The notes: generated by a model from the sequence alone, not told the origin. A stretch of 60,391 bases of DNA from an uncultured Eubacteriales bacterium (GCA_949292725.1 CASFAQ010000008.1:1-60391); one strand, 5' to 3'. Positions 36,194-48,238 are shown, counted from the first letter of the stretch. Numbers and translations are program-made.

Positions 36194-37630
<1,437 letters not shown>

Positions 37631-37648
37631 TGTAAGGGGGTTATCAGT

Positions 37649-38062
37649 ATGGCAGACAATAAGACATTCAGACTTCGTATTATCGCTCCCGAGCGTATAT
37701 TCTATGAAGGCGATGTTGATATGGTTGAGCTTAATACTACGGAAGGCGAGATAGGTATTTTGCCGGAACATATTCCGCTTACAACAATTATTGCACCGGG
37801 TGTATTAAAAATAACCGACGGTGAAGAAATAAAAGAGGCGGCGCTTCTTGAAGGATTTATGGAAGTGACGAAGGATATGGTGATAATTCTTGCAGAATCC
37901 TGTGAATGGCCGGATGAGATTGATGTAAACCGTGCCGAGGAGGCAAAAATCCGCGCCGAGAGAAGAATCAAGAGTGGAGATTCCGAGATTAATATGACGC
38001 GTGCAGAGGCAGCTCTCAAAAGATCCCTCACGAGACTTGATCTGGCTTCAAGGTACAGATAA
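37649..38062 (+). CDS. atpC: ATP synthase F1 subunit epsilon
   Basis: 137 aa. N-terminal beta sandwich with GEIGILPEHIPLTT and a C-terminal two-helix region that regulates the rotor. Last gene of the operon, followed at once by a strong terminator. Confidence 0.95.
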   Translation: MADNKTFRLRIIAPERIFYEGDVDMVELNTTEGEIGILPEHIPLTTIIAPGVLKITDGEEIKEAALLEGFMEVTKDMVIILAESCEWPDEIDVNRAEEAKIRAERRIKSGDSEINMTRAEAALKRSLTRLDLASRYR

Positions 38063-38078
38063 ATATTGTATTTTTTGG

Positions 38079-38120
38079 ACCCCCGGAATGTATATGGGCA
38101 TTTCGGGGGTTTATTGTTTT
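38079..38120 (+). terminator. Terminator of the ATP synthase operon
   Basis: 12-bp GC-rich stem (38079-38090 with 38099-38110, one G-U), 8-nt loop, then TTTATTGTTTT. Confidence 0.9.
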
Positions 38121-38200
38121 GGGAAAATGTATAGAAAATATGTTAAAGGGTAAGAATATGAATACAGAATAGATTATGGCAATAATAATGGAGGATTATC

Positions 38201-38923
38201 ATGATAAGTACAAAAATAAGGATAGTAATTGCATTGTGCGCTGCACTATGCGCCGTGGCAAGCGTGCAGATAGTGCTTAATCATGTATTTCCGGATAGGG
38301 TAAGTATAACTGAGGCGTTTGCGGCGGCTGACGATGTCAGTGTGTCGGAATGCATTATTGAGGCAACAGCACAGGTATCGTCGATGGAGCCCTTGCTTTA
38401 TACTATGAATAGTGCTCTTGGGTATAAGACTGCTTCATATGAGAGAAAGGAAGAGGAAGATATCATATATATCAAATCCGTTTACAGTGATGATGCGACA
38501 GAAGTAAATGAGATTATTACTAAAAATAATGTGACTGAGAATACATATTTTCATATTGCCGTTACATTAAAATCCGATATATCAGGCGCCGAGGATATAA
38601 AAGGCATGATAGAAGAAGTGTTAGATTCCTATAATGCCAATTATGCCGCCTATATAAGGATAAACGCCATATCGGACGGAAGGATGACGGACGAGCAGTG
38701 CAGAAGTTATACGGATAATATTTTTGCGAGACTTAACGCCGGATACGTGTGCGACGGTGCAGATAACGAGTATTATACACAGTATGGTTATACGGATAAG
38801 CTTGCCGATACAATAACAGCGGACAATAAGCTGATAAATGTACAGGCAAGCTATAGCTACAATGAGATAAAAGACGCCATGGAAATATCCGTAGGATATC
38901 CCATTATCAATGATTCGTATTAA
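38201..38923 (+). CDS. ywmB: YwmB-like exported protein
   Basis: 240 aa with an N-terminal signal or anchor (~5-25). The C-terminal half (ISDGRMTDEQCRSYTDNIFA, then a final VGYPIINDSY strand) fits the YwmB family (TATA-binding-like fold), which often follows atpC in Firmicutes, as here. Function is unknown. ATG 38201 follows GGAGGA. Its stop overlaps the convergent gene by 4 nt. Confidence 0.75.
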   Translation: MISTKIRIVIALCAALCAVASVQIVLNHVFPDRVSITEAFAAADDVSVSECIIEATAQVSSMEPLLYTMNSALGYKTASYERKEEEDIIYIKSVYSDDATEVNEIITKNNVTENTYFHIAVTLKSDISGAEDIKGMIEEVLDSYNANYAAYIRINAISDGRMTDEQCRSYTDNIFARLNAGYVCDGADNEYYTQYGYTDKLADTITADNKLINVQASYSYNEIKDAMEISVGYPIINDSY

Positions 38924-39273
38924 TAGAAGCAATTGATATTCCAGTTTTTCCTGCAACGATGACGCCGTCTTCTTTGAATCATTTCGTTGGCCAACGCCTG
39001 AAATATCATACTCTCCATTGATTTGTCGGCATGGCAGTTATCTGCGATGCGTCTGGTAATGGTAAGCATCATATCCTTATCGGGATATTCGTCAAACATA
39101 AAGCTTCCGTCATATTCAAGTTTGTCGCATTCGTCAGTGATATGTTTTGTGATATCAGAGACGCCGCCAGGAGTTATGCTTTGCATATAGAAGCAGTCCT
39201 CGTCTATGGCGTCGCTGCTGTCGTAATTGTAAAAAGGAGAAAACGGCATCTTGTTAAGTCCATCATTATACAA
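38920..39273 (-). CDS. Hypothetical protein, acidic N-terminus and Arg/Cys-rich C-terminus
   Basis: 117 aa. Not recognised. The N-terminal half is acidic (YNYDSSDAIDEDCFYMQS), the C-terminus is basic with QRRRRHRCRKN. TTG 39273 has GGGGTG about ten bases upstream; ATG 39249 is an alternative. The 4-nt tail overlap with ywmB and lack of any competing frame support it as a gene. No membrane helix. Confidence 0.55.
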   Translation of the reverse strand: MYNDGLNKMPFSPFYNYDSSDAIDEDCFYMQSITPGGVSDITKHITDECDKLEYDGSFMFDEYPDKDMMLTITRRIADNCHADKSMESMIFQALANEMIQRRRRHRCRKNWNINCFY

Positions 39274-39421
39274 ACGTATTCACCCCGGGTTTCAAAATAT
39301 TATAATGTTATCCTATGCATAATATGCTAAATTGTGTATAGGATATTGTAATTTCGCAAAAATATCTGTAAAATAGACAGAAACCAATAACAGTACTCTG
39401 TGTCTGATTAAGGGAGATATT

Positions 39422-41944
39422 ATGTTAAAACATTTATACAAAGGTATGGGGCTGGTTTTTGTATTTGCGGCGGCCCTTTGGTTTTTTGGAAGATATATAG
39501 AAGAGATAAATGTATATACGCCCGGCAATACCGTAGAAGCAGGGAGCGAAACATACCCTGTTATATATCTTGGCGCATCGGGTCATGATATGAACAGGTT
39601 GTACGGATACAGCGCCAATATACCGGTGGGGATGATGAGGGAATCCATAACCGTCCTTGATGATGGTAAGCTCATCGATATAAACATACGGGAATATGAG
39701 ACTCCGATTAATAAGCTTAATTATGAAATTCGCTCGTGCGATACGAGTGAGCTTATGGATTCGGGTTCCGTAAGTGCGCTTACAGATGAGGACGATAGGC
39801 GAATATGCAGCATAAAGCCGGATTGCGAATTTGAGACAAGCATGGAATATTCGCTTAAACTTACGCTGGTTACAAATGTAAGCAGGAAGATAAATTATTA
39901 TACAAGAATCAAGTATTATCCGGAAGAGTGCCATGTGTCGGAGAAAATGGATTTTGTTATGGATTTTCACGATATGACCATAAAAAAGGATGAGGCTGTG
40001 GCGACATACATTGAGCCGCAGGATACTACGGATAACACGACACTTGCATATGTGAATATTCATTCCTCATTTTCAAATGTGACGTGGGGACTTCTTGAAC
40101 CGACGGTTACAACTGATATTATTCCGTCGATAAGAGAGATTAATATTGAGACTGCTGCGATTTCTCTTGACTATTATGCCACTGCGCAGACTGATGCGGG
40201 AGGCGAGACATTCTATGTAAGGGAGTATTATCGTATCAAATATACACCTGAAAGGATGTATCTTCTCTGGTACGAAAGAACAATGGAGAGTCTGTTTGAC
40301 GTATCGCTTTCCAGTCTTAATAAAAGCGATCTTAATATGGGGATTACGCCCGATACTGATATGCAGATTGTGGTAAATGGCGCCTCCACAAGGGTTTCGT
40401 TTGTAAAGCTTGGTGATGTGTATATGTACGATCTTGCGGAAAACAGGCTTAACAGGATCTATTCCCAGTATTATGAGCAGGATATGAGTGAAAGAACGCT
40501 TTACAGACAGCAGGATGCCCATATTATATCGATGGATGAGGAGGGCAATGTTACATTTGCTGCATATGGATATATCACACATGGGGGCTACGAGGGCAAA
40601 ACGGCGGTGATAATCTACAGATACCACGTGTCGGATAATGCGCTTGAGGAGCTTGTATACATTCCGTTTGACAGACCATATCAGCTTATTAAAGAGGATT
40701 TTGATAAATACTGCTACATTAATGGAAAGGATGTATTTTATTTTGTTATAGACGGAAGGATATATTCATATGATATTGTAGCGGACAGACTGACGCTTAT
40801 TTCAGGAAATGCTGCCGGCGGTAATCTGACAATAATCAAAGACAGTAATATATTGGCCTGGGAGGAGAATGGTGAGCTTGTAGTCATGAGGCTTGAGAGC
40901 GGAGAGAGAACGGATATACGGCCTTCCGGGAAACGTTATGTAAAACTTATCGGTGTCATAGGTGAGAATATCGTATACGGGACCGGTAAGGATTCGGATA
41001 TAACGCATGCGGCGGACGGAACAGTACAGCATATCATGCAGAAGCTTGACATTATAGATCCGGATGGTAATATCGTTAAGACATATAAGATAAAGAAGCG
41101 CTACATTTCCAATGCCTATGTCAATGAAAATGTTGTGTATATTGAGAGGGTAAAAAAGAATTCTGACGGAACCTACACGTCTGTTGCTCCGGATAATATA
41201 ATTAACAGACTTGATGTGAAGGAGTCGGATGTCAGGCTGACCAAAAGAGTATCGGACAAATCGATGACGGAGTGGTACATGACCTTCCCACAGACATTTG
41301 TAATGGAAACATATCCGGATGAGAAGGTCATAAACAAATACATCATTGGCGAAGAGCATGTGCTTAATCTGGATGAATATGAGAAACCTGTCAGATACTA
41401 CGTATATGCAAAGGGAAGCATAAAATCGTCATTTTCTTCTCCTGCACAGGCGGTGGCATATGCTGATGAAGAGCAGGGTGTAGTTCTTAACCGGGATAAC
41501 AGGATAGTGTGGGAAAGAGGAGGAAGATTCAACAGCCATACACTGTCAGGAATCGAGAGGGTAAGAACCTCCGGCAGAGCGGACAGCATGGATGCATGTA
41601 TATATATGCTTCTTCGGTCAGAATATATACAGCTTCACCTCTCTGATATAGGAAAGATGGATGGTGCGGTAACGGACATTCTTTCACAGTACGTGGATGA
41701 ACCGCTCAATCTTAGCGGAATCACTCTCGATGAGGCGTTGTATTTTGTGAGCAGCGGTTGTCCGGTAATCGCCATGAAGGATGATAAAAATGCAGTTCTG
41801 ATAACTGCATATACACAGGTTGGTGTAACGATATATGACCCAAAAACGGGACAGACGCAGACGATGTATCATGAAAATGCGGACAGCATGTTCTCGGCTG
41901 CAGGCAATATATTTTATTCAGTAATGAAGGAGGCAGATGATTAA
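39422..41944 (+). CDS. Large exported protein with C39-like C-terminal domain
   Basis: 840 aa. A basic start and one hydrophobic helix (~8-25) suggest membrane anchoring with the rest outside. A beta-rich central part (~330-640) has repeated strand-turn units resembling a propeller (VYMYDLAENRLNRIYSQYYE; VFYFVIDGRIYSYDIVADRL). The last ~120 residues resemble C39-like cysteine peptidase folds (a SMDACIYMLL region; SGCPVIAMKDDKNAVLITAY; DPKTGQTQ) and keep a Cys, but I cannot confirm a full catalytic set. GGGAGAT precedes the ATG. Its stop abuts the aminopeptidase ATG. Confidence 0.7.
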   Translation: MLKHLYKGMGLVFVFAAALWFFGRYIEEINVYTPGNTVEAGSETYPVIYLGASGHDMNRLYGYSANIPVGMMRESITVLDDGKLIDINIREYETPINKLNYEIRSCDTSELMDSGSVSALTDEDDRRICSIKPDCEFETSMEYSLKLTLVTNVSRKINYYTRIKYYPEECHVSEKMDFVMDFHDMTIKKDEAVATYIEPQDTTDNTTLAYVNIHSSFSNVTWGLLEPTVTTDIIPSIREINIETAAISLDYYATAQTDAGGETFYVREYYRIKYTPERMYLLWYERTMESLFDVSLSSLNKSDLNMGITPDTDMQIVVNGASTRVSFVKLGDVYMYDLAENRLNRIYSQYYEQDMSERTLYRQQDAHIISMDEEGNVTFAAYGYITHGGYEGKTAVIIYRYHVSDNALEELVYIPFDRPYQLIKEDFDKYCYINGKDVFYFVIDGRIYSYDIVADRLTLISGNAAGGNLTIIKDSNILAWEENGELVVMRLESGERTDIRPSGKRYVKLIGVIGENIVYGTGKDSDITHAADGTVQHIMQKLDIIDPDGNIVKTYKIKKRYISNAYVNENVVYIERVKKNSDGTYTSVAPDNIINRLDVKESDVRLTKRVSDKSMTEWYMTFPQTFVMETYPDEKVINKYIIGEEHVLNLDEYEKPVRYYVYAKGSIKSSFSSPAQAVAYADEEQGVVLNRDNRIVWERGGRFNSHTLSGIERVRTSGRADSMDACIYMLLRSEYIQLHLSDIGKMDGAVTDILSQYVDEPLNLSGITLDEALYFVSSGCPVIAMKDDKNAVLITAYTQVGVTIYDPKTGQTQTMYHENADSMFSAAGNIFYSVMKEADD

Positions 41945-43063
41945 ATGGATGAAAGGATAGTAAAACTTGCGGATAATCTTGTCAATTTTTCCATGAAGGT
42001 GAAGCCTGATGACAAGGTTTATATTGATTATATAGGGGCGGATACCGAACCTCTTGCAAGACAGCTTATAAAGGCCGTTTATCAGGCGAAGGCGGTGCCG
42101 TATGTTCACTATACGAGTCAGAGGGTGCTTAGGGAGGTGCTTCTTAACTGCACGAAGGAACAGCTTGAATTCATGGCAGAATATGACTGTGCCATAATGG
42201 AGAGGATGGACTGCTATGTTGCGGTAAGAGGTTCTGAAAATGCAGCTGAATTATCGGATGTTCCTCCTGAAAAAATGAAGATGTACGAATTGTACTATAG
42301 AAAGGCGGTTCACACTGATATACGCGTTCCTAAGACAAGATGGGTTGTTCTAAGGTATCCTAATGACGCCATGGCGCAGCTTTCGGGGACAAGCAGGGAA
42401 GCGTTTGAAGATTTTTATTTTGACGTATGCAATCTCGATTATTCGAAAATGGAAGAAGCCATGAAGCCGCTTGTAAGGCTTATGGAAAGGACGGATAAGG
42501 TAAGACTTGTGTCCGTAAACGGAACGGATATCTCTTTTTCCATTAAGGGCATACCGGTGATTCCGTGTGCAGGTCATATGAATATCCCTGACGGCGAGGT
42601 ATATACGGCGCCGGTTAAGGAGTCCGTAAACGGAGTGATATGCTATAACGCACCATCCATGTATCAGGGTGTAACATACGACGATATAAGGCTTACTTTT
42701 AAGGATGGAAAAATCATTAATGCAACTGCTAATTATACGGATAAGATTAACGAGATATTTGATACGGATGAGGGAGCAAGATATGTCGGAGAATTTGCGA
42801 TAGGCGTAAATCCGTTTATTACAAAACCTATGAAGGACATTTTATTTGACGAAAAGATAAGCGGCTCGATACATTTTACACCGGGAAGCTGTTATGATGA
42901 GGCTTCTAACGGAAATAAATCCTCCATACACTGGGATCTTGTGCTTATTATGACTCCCGGATACGGCGGAGGAGAGATATATTTTGACGATGTGCTTATT
43001 AGAAAGGATGGAAGATTCGTTATTCCGGAGCTTGAATGCCTGAATCCGGAGAATCTTATGTAA
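41945..43063 (+). CDS. M29-family metalloaminopeptidase
   Basis: 372 aa, slightly shorter than the usual ~410. The family releases N-terminal amino acids in the cytoplasm using a two-metal site. Recognisable parts are CAGHMNIPDGEVYTAPV, the VGEFAIGVNP ligand region, a HFTPGSCYDEA segment and SSIHWDLVLI. The start is immediately after the upstream stop, with GGAGG overlapping the end of that gene. Confidence 0.88.
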   Translation: MDERIVKLADNLVNFSMKVKPDDKVYIDYIGADTEPLARQLIKAVYQAKAVPYVHYTSQRVLREVLLNCTKEQLEFMAEYDCAIMERMDCYVAVRGSENAAELSDVPPEKMKMYELYYRKAVHTDIRVPKTRWVVLRYPNDAMAQLSGTSREAFEDFYFDVCNLDYSKMEEAMKPLVRLMERTDKVRLVSVNGTDISFSIKGIPVIPCAGHMNIPDGEVYTAPVKESVNGVICYNAPSMYQGVTYDDIRLTFKDGKIINATANYTDKINEIFDTDEGARYVGEFAIGVNPFITKPMKDILFDEKISGSIHFTPGSCYDEASNGNKSSIHWDLVLIMTPGYGGGEIYFDDVLIRKDGRFVIPELECLNPENLM

Positions 43064-43069
43064 ATAAAA

Positions 43070-44455
43070 ATGATACAGCTTCCGGTTACTTTTGAAGAGA
43101 GAATGAGAGAGCTTCTGTCGGATGAATATGACAGATTCTGTGAGAGTTACGAAAACCCGAGAATGTACGGATTAAGGGTTAATACGGGTAAGATAACGTG
43201 CAGCAGGTTCGAGAGGATAGCGCCGTTTGAGATAAAAAAAATCCCGTGGATAAGTAATGGATATTATTATGATGGAGATAAGGCACAGCCGGCGAAGCAT
43301 CCGTATTATCACGCAGGTCTGTATTACCTGCAGGAGCCCAGTGCGATGACTCCTGCTGACAGGCTTGATATAGAGCCGGGCGAGGCGGTGCTTGATCTGT
43401 GTGCTGCTCCGGGAGGAAAGGCAACAGAACTTGGTGTAAAGCTTAACGGATGCGGAGTGCTTGTCGCCAATGATATAAGTAGTTCCAGAGCGAAGGCTTT
43501 ATTGAAGAATATAGAGCTTTTTGGAATCAGAAATCCATTTGTTGTAAGCGAGACACCTGCAAAACTTGCCTCATATTTTCCGGGTTTTTTTGATAAGATA
43601 CTCCTTGATGCACCGTGTTCCGGCGAGGGTATGTTTCGTAAGGATGCATCCGTCATTAAGAATTATCAGTCCTGCGGAGTGGATTATTATGCAAAGATAC
43701 AGAGGGATATCATACCATACGCTGTTCGTATGCTTGCGCCGGGTGGTAAGCTCTTATATTCCACATGTACATTTTCGCCCAAAGAAAACGAGTGTCAGAT
43801 AGAGTGGCTGCTTTCTGCATATCCTGAGATGAAACTCATTGACATTGACGGTTATGAGGGATTTGATGCGGGACATCCCGACTGGGCGGGCGGAAATCCC
43901 ACGCTTCGAAAATGTGTCCATATATGGCCGCACCGCATGGATGGCGAGGGACATTTTCTGGCGCTTTTACAAAAGGATATGTCCGATACATATGATACAT
44001 ACGGCGGAGGGATGAATTCTGTAAACAGCGGTGATAGCGAGTACTTTTTTGAATTTGCAAAGGACCTTAACTGGGATGTGGACAGCAGACGTCTTGAGCT
44101 TCGGGGAGAAAGACTGTATTATATGCCGGAGCGTCTTTATAAGCTTTCGGGAATGCGCTTTCTCCGAAACGGACTGCTGCTTGGTGAATGTCGTAAAAAA
44201 CGGTTTGAGCCGAGTCAGGCGCTTGCCATGGCAATAAAACCCGGAGAATACAGCCGGGTCATCTCTCTTTCACAGGATGACATTCGTGTTGTAAAATATC
44301 TTAAGGGTGAGACCATATCCGTATCTGCCGGCGAGACGGGAGATACCGTGAAGGGACTGATACTTTTTTGTGTGGACGGATATCCTCTTGGCTGGGGAAA
44401 ACTTAATAACGGTATTATCAAGAATAAGTACCATCAGGGATGGAGGCTGATGTAA
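43070..44455 (+). CDS. RsmF-like 16S rRNA m5C methyltransferase (NSUN family)
   Basis: 461 aa. SAM-dependent cytosine-5 methyltransferase acting on rRNA. The SAM motif LDLCAAPGGKATEL, LLDAPCSGEGMFRKD with the nearby catalytic Cys, and the second Cys in KLLYSTCTFSPKENE are all present. A C-terminal region (~300-461) with KYLKGETISV and GYPLGWGKLNNG matches the RsmF PUA-like tail. Start ATG 43070 is 6 nt after the aminopeptidase stop. Confidence 0.92.
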   Translation: MIQLPVTFEERMRELLSDEYDRFCESYENPRMYGLRVNTGKITCSRFERIAPFEIKKIPWISNGYYYDGDKAQPAKHPYYHAGLYYLQEPSAMTPADRLDIEPGEAVLDLCAAPGGKATELGVKLNGCGVLVANDISSSRAKALLKNIELFGIRNPFVVSETPAKLASYFPGFFDKILLDAPCSGEGMFRKDASVIKNYQSCGVDYYAKIQRDIIPYAVRMLAPGGKLLYSTCTFSPKENECQIEWLLSAYPEMKLIDIDGYEGFDAGHPDWAGGNPTLRKCVHIWPHRMDGEGHFLALLQKDMSDTYDTYGGGMNSVNSGDSEYFFEFAKDLNWDVDSRRLELRGERLYYMPERLYKLSGMRFLRNGLLLGECRKKRFEPSQALAMAIKPGEYSRVISLSQDDIRVVKYLKGETISVSAGETGDTVKGLILFCVDGYPLGWGKLNNGIIKNKYHQGWRLM

Positions 44456-44474
44456 TATAAGGTCCACTGGAAAT

Positions 44475-44963
44475 ATGTCGGGACGCATAGCCGTTATGGC
44501 GATGCTTACGGCGCTTGCGATGATATTTAGCTATATCGAGACGGTCATACCATTTTTTCCGGCAATACCGGGATTTAAGCTCGGACTTGCTAATATTGTG
44601 GTACTTTCAGGATTATACATAATTCCGCCAAGGGATATATTTATCGTGTCGATGATTCGCATTATCCTTATGGGAATACTCTTTTATAATGGAGCGATGC
44701 TTCTGTACAGCCTGTGCGGAGGCGTATTAAGCTTTGTTGTTATGTACTGTATGAAGATATGCAGGGCGTTTACGCTCCCTGGCATAAGTGCTGCAGGTGC
44801 AGTGGCCCACAATATCGGACAGATAATTGCAGCTTTTCTTATCATAAGAAATGTAAGTATATTTGCATATCTTCCGGTACTGATAATTCTGGGAGTCATA
44901 ATGGGTGTAATCGTAGGCATTATATCTATGAAGGTAATCAGGATATGGACAAATAAAGAATGA
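44475..44963 (+). CDS. Gx transporter family membrane protein (HepS component I-like)
   Basis: 162 aa with about five helices. PGFKLGLANIVVLSGLYIIP and FYNGAMLLYSLCGGVLSF match the Hpre_diP_synt_I/Gx transporter family. Such proteins resemble S components of ECF-type transporters and often neighbour prenyl or FMN genes; substrate unknown. It ends at a shared terminator. Confidence 0.85.
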   Translation: MSGRIAVMAMLTALAMIFSYIETVIPFFPAIPGFKLGLANIVVLSGLYIIPPRDIFIVSMIRIILMGILFYNGAMLLYSLCGGVLSFVVMYCMKICRAFTLPGISAAGAVAHNIGQIIAAFLIIRNVSIFAYLPVLIILGVIMGVIVGIISMKVIRIWTNKE

Positions 44964-44968
44964 AAGGA

Positions 44969-45015
44969 ATGCAGGTCCATGGCATCTTATTATGCCACAG
45001 ACCTGCATATTATAT
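44969..45015. terminator. Bidirectional terminator
   Basis: ATGCAGGTC (44969-44977)/GACCTGCAT (45000-45008) with inner TGGCA/TGCCA; T-rich on both strands. Between the convergent Gx transporter and pflB. Confidence 0.75.
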
Positions 45016-45033
45016 TATCCGTATATCTACATA

Positions 45034-47225
45034 TTACATGGATTCATGGAAGGTACGTTTGATAACTTCAAGCTGCTGTTCGCGGCTTAAGCGGTTGAAA
45101 TTCACGGCATATCCTGACACACGAATTGTAAGGGTCGGATATTTCTCCGGATGATCCATGGCGTCAATCAACACTTCGCGGTTCATTACATTTACGTTCA
45201 GATGGTGCGCACCCTGAATAAAGTAGCCGTCAAGTATTGTTACGAGATTCTGCTTCCTTTTATCGTCATCCTTACCAAGCGCGGCAGGTACTATGGAGAA
45301 GGTGTTGGAAACTCCGTCCTGGCATATGCTGCGATATGGAATCTTCGATACTGAATTCAGTGAAGCCAAAGCCCCGTTTTCGTCGCGTCCGTGCATCGGA
45401 TTGGCGCCGGGAGCAAATGGTTCGCCGGCTTTTCTTCCGTCGGGGGTGGAACCGGTCTTTTTACCATACATTACATTGCTGGTTATGGTAAGAGCCGACA
45501 GAGTATGGATGGCGTCGCGGTAAAGCGGGTGCTTTTTAAGCTCTCATTGCCGTACTTTGGAAAATCTCCATCTATCTGGAAGTCAACAGCAACTCCGTCT
45601 TCATCCCTTACAGGTTTCACTCTGGCAAATTTGATGGCTGAAAGCGAATCAGCAGCAATTGACAATCCTGCAACTCCAAAGGCCGCAAGCCGCTCTGTAA
45701 GCGTGTCATGAAGAGCCATCTGGCTGGATTCGTAGGCGTATTTGTCATGCATGTAGTGTATGATATTAATGGTATCCACATATAGTTCGGCTACATAGGA
45801 CAGTACTTTTTTATAATTGGTAAGTACCTTAGAATATTCAAGTACTTTATCCTCGTCAGAGACAATATCCGGAACAACCTTGATTTTCTTCTTCTCATCC
45901 ACACCGCCGTTGATGGCGTAGAGAAGGCTTTTTGCCAGATTGGCTCTGGCCCCGAAGAACTGCATCTGCTTGCCCACTGCCATTGCCGATACGCAGCATG
46001 CGATACAGTAGTCATCGCCGTAAAGTCCGCGCATCAGATCGTCGTTTTCATACTGAATGGAATCGGTATCGATACTCATCTTTGCACAGTACTGTTTAAA
46101 TGTATCCGGAAGGTTCTGGCTCCAAAGAACGGTCAGATTAGGTTCCGGTGCAGTGCCAAGATTAGTCAGCGTATGCAGATAGCGGAAAGTATTCTTCGTA
46201 ACAAGGGTTCTTCCGTCTATTCCCATACCGCCTAAGGACTCCGTAACCCAGGTAGGATCGCCGCCAAAGAGCTCATTATACTCAGGAGTACGCAGGTGGC
46301 GCACCATACGCAGTTTGATTACGAACTGATCGATAAGTTCCTGTGCCTCCTCTTCGGTCAGAACACCGTTATCAAGGTCTCTTTGAATGTAGATATCAAG
46401 GAATGTGGCGGTGCGTCCGAGAGATGTTGCCGCACCATTATTTTCCTTGATGCCGGCAAGATATGCCATGTAAAGGTTCTGTACTGCCTCTCGTGCGTTC
46501 TCGGCAGGTACGGTGATGTCACAGCCATAACTTGCTGCCATTTGTGCCATCTCCGTAAGAGCCCGGATCTGCATCTGAATTTCTTCGCGAAGGCGGATTC
46601 TCTCTTCGGTCATTGGACCGTCTAACGCATCCAGATCGTTCTTCTTTTCTTCTATAAGAAAGTCTGTTCCATACAGCGGAACCCTGCGGTAATCTCCTAC
46701 GATTCGGCCTCTTCCGTATGCATCCGGAAGACCGGTAAGAAGACCGGCAGAACGCGCAAGCCTTGTTCTTTTTGGATAGGCGTCAAATACTCCTTCATTG
46801 TGCGTCTTTCTATAAGTGTGAAAATGTTTCTCGATTTCGGGATTCAGCTTATACCCATACTGGTCAAGTGCGGAAACGGCCATTCTCATGCCACCATACA
46901 GATTGACGATACGCTTTAACGGTGCATCGGTCTGCAGTCCGACAATAACCTCATTTTCCTTATCGATGTAGCCCGGTTTAAAGTTATTGATACCGGAAAT
47001 GGCGTCTGTTTCCACATCGATAATGCCCTTTTTTATTTCCTCCAGAATAAGGGCTTCTGCCTTTTCCCATACTTTTTTTGTGCGGGGAGAAATTCCTGAC
47101 AGGAACGATTCGTCTCCCGTGTAAGGAGTGTAGTTCTTCTGTATAAAGTTTCTAACGTTGACCAGATGCCTCCATTCCCCTGTGTGAAAACCCTGCCATG
47201 CTTTGCAATTTACATCAATGCTCAC
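45034..47225 (-). pseudogene. pflB: Pyruvate formate-lyase, broken by a deletion and frame loss
   Basis: Converts pyruvate and CoA to acetyl-CoA and formate. The N-terminal 550 or so residues are normal and include CIACCVSAM with the catalytic Cys pair. After FPKYGNE the frame is lost near 45540-45548; in the new frame the protein resumes at [20 protein letters not shown], goes through [15 protein letters not shown] and reaches the glycyl-radical motif RVSGYAVNF. Relative to other PFLs about 20 codons are missing at the join, and the lost length is not a multiple of three. As written, translation stops at 45483 without the radical glycine. Start is GTG 47225 with AGGAGG at 47234-47239. A real knockout in a fermenter would be surprising, so assembly error must be excluded. 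Confidence 0.88.
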
Positions 47226-47288
47226 TCTTTTTTCCTCCTGTTTCTTCGTATAACCGGACAGAACGACAGCGCTACGTCCTGCCCCGAC

Positions 47289-48011
47289 TTAGCATATTTC
47301 ATCCATACGCTGCTGCCAGGTGGCCAATTGGCTGCTGTCCATCGGAGGAGTACCCTCCAGGTCGTATGGGATACCAAGCTTATGATATTTTTCGACACCC
47401 AGTACGTGGTAGGGCAGCAGTTCAATTTTTTGCACGTTTTTAAGTTTTTTAACATATTCCAACAGACCGCCGAGATGTTCCTCGCCGTCAGTCAGCCCTG
47501 GAGTCACAACATGACGTACCCAAATTGGAGTGTCGGATTGTTGAAGGACGTTAAGAAACGGTTGTGCATCCGAAAACTTTCTCTTCGTGACCATGTTATA
47601 GCCCTCCGGGGTGTAGTGCTTCACATCATAAAGCACCAGGTCCGTGTAGGATAGAATATCCTTGTAGTCCTTAGGACTTCCGTTTCCGACTCCTGCCGTA
47701 TCAAGGCAGGTATGGATTCCCTCTTTCTTCAGGAGTTTTAGCGCTTCAAGCAGAAAATCTTTCTGAAGAAGCGGCTCACCACCGGAAAATGTTACTCCGC
47801 CAAACTCTCCATAATAGGGCTTGAACCGGATGAGTCTGCTTACGAGTTCTTCTGCCGGAATTCTGTTGCCACAGTCGTCCGGGAGCTGCCATGTATCCGG
47901 ATTGTGACAGTATCTGCATCTTAGACGGCATCCCTGCAAAAAGACCACTGAGCGGACTCCGGGTCCGTCTACAAGACCCATTGATTCAATGGAATGAATA
48001 TAGCCGGTCAC
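47289..48011 (-). CDS. pflA: Pyruvate formate-lyase activating enzyme
   Basis: 240 aa radical-SAM enzyme that makes the glycyl radical on PFL. CRLRCRYC carries the [4Fe-4S] cysteines Cys28, Cys32, Cys35, preceded by VDGPGVRSVVFLQG; GGVTFSGGEPLLQ and VRHVVTPGLTD are typical. Start is GTG 48011. It is transcribed first and pflB follows 63 nt later, the reverse of the commonest order. Confidence 0.95.
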   Translation of the reverse strand: MTGYIHSIESMGLVDGPGVRSVVFLQGCRLRCRYCHNPDTWQLPDDCGNRIPAEELVSRLIRFKPYYGEFGGVTFSGGEPLLQKDFLLEALKLLKKEGIHTCLDTAGVGNGSPKDYKDILSYTDLVLYDVKHYTPEGYNMVTKRKFSDAQPFLNVLQQSDTPIWVRHVVTPGLTDGEEHLGGLLEYVKKLKNVQKIELLPYHVLGVEKYHKLGIPYDLEGTPPMDSSQLATWQQRMDEIC

Positions 48012-48177
48012 TCTAAATGGTTTCCTTTCTTAATGTGCTTTGTCTATGAGTTACAAAAGAGTATAGAAAATGCCAACTCTCCGGACATTCCCTGCCCAGA
48101 CGGTCGGCATCATAATCAAATCAATCATACTCCACGTGGTTAGTTCCACTGATTCCGTCAGTCATATGATTGCCTTG

Positions 48178-48207
48178 AATATAACATACCGCAGAGGGGT
48201 GTGTCAA
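48178..48207 (-). promoter_or_regulatory. Promoter of pflA-pflB
   Basis: Minus strand TTGACA (48207-48202), 18-nt spacer, TATATT (48183-48178). The leader to pflA is about 165 nt and includes a small dyad ACTGA/TCAGT. Confidence 0.6.
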
Positions 48208-48238
48208 TACGTGTTAAATATAAAAATTTTTTAAACGG

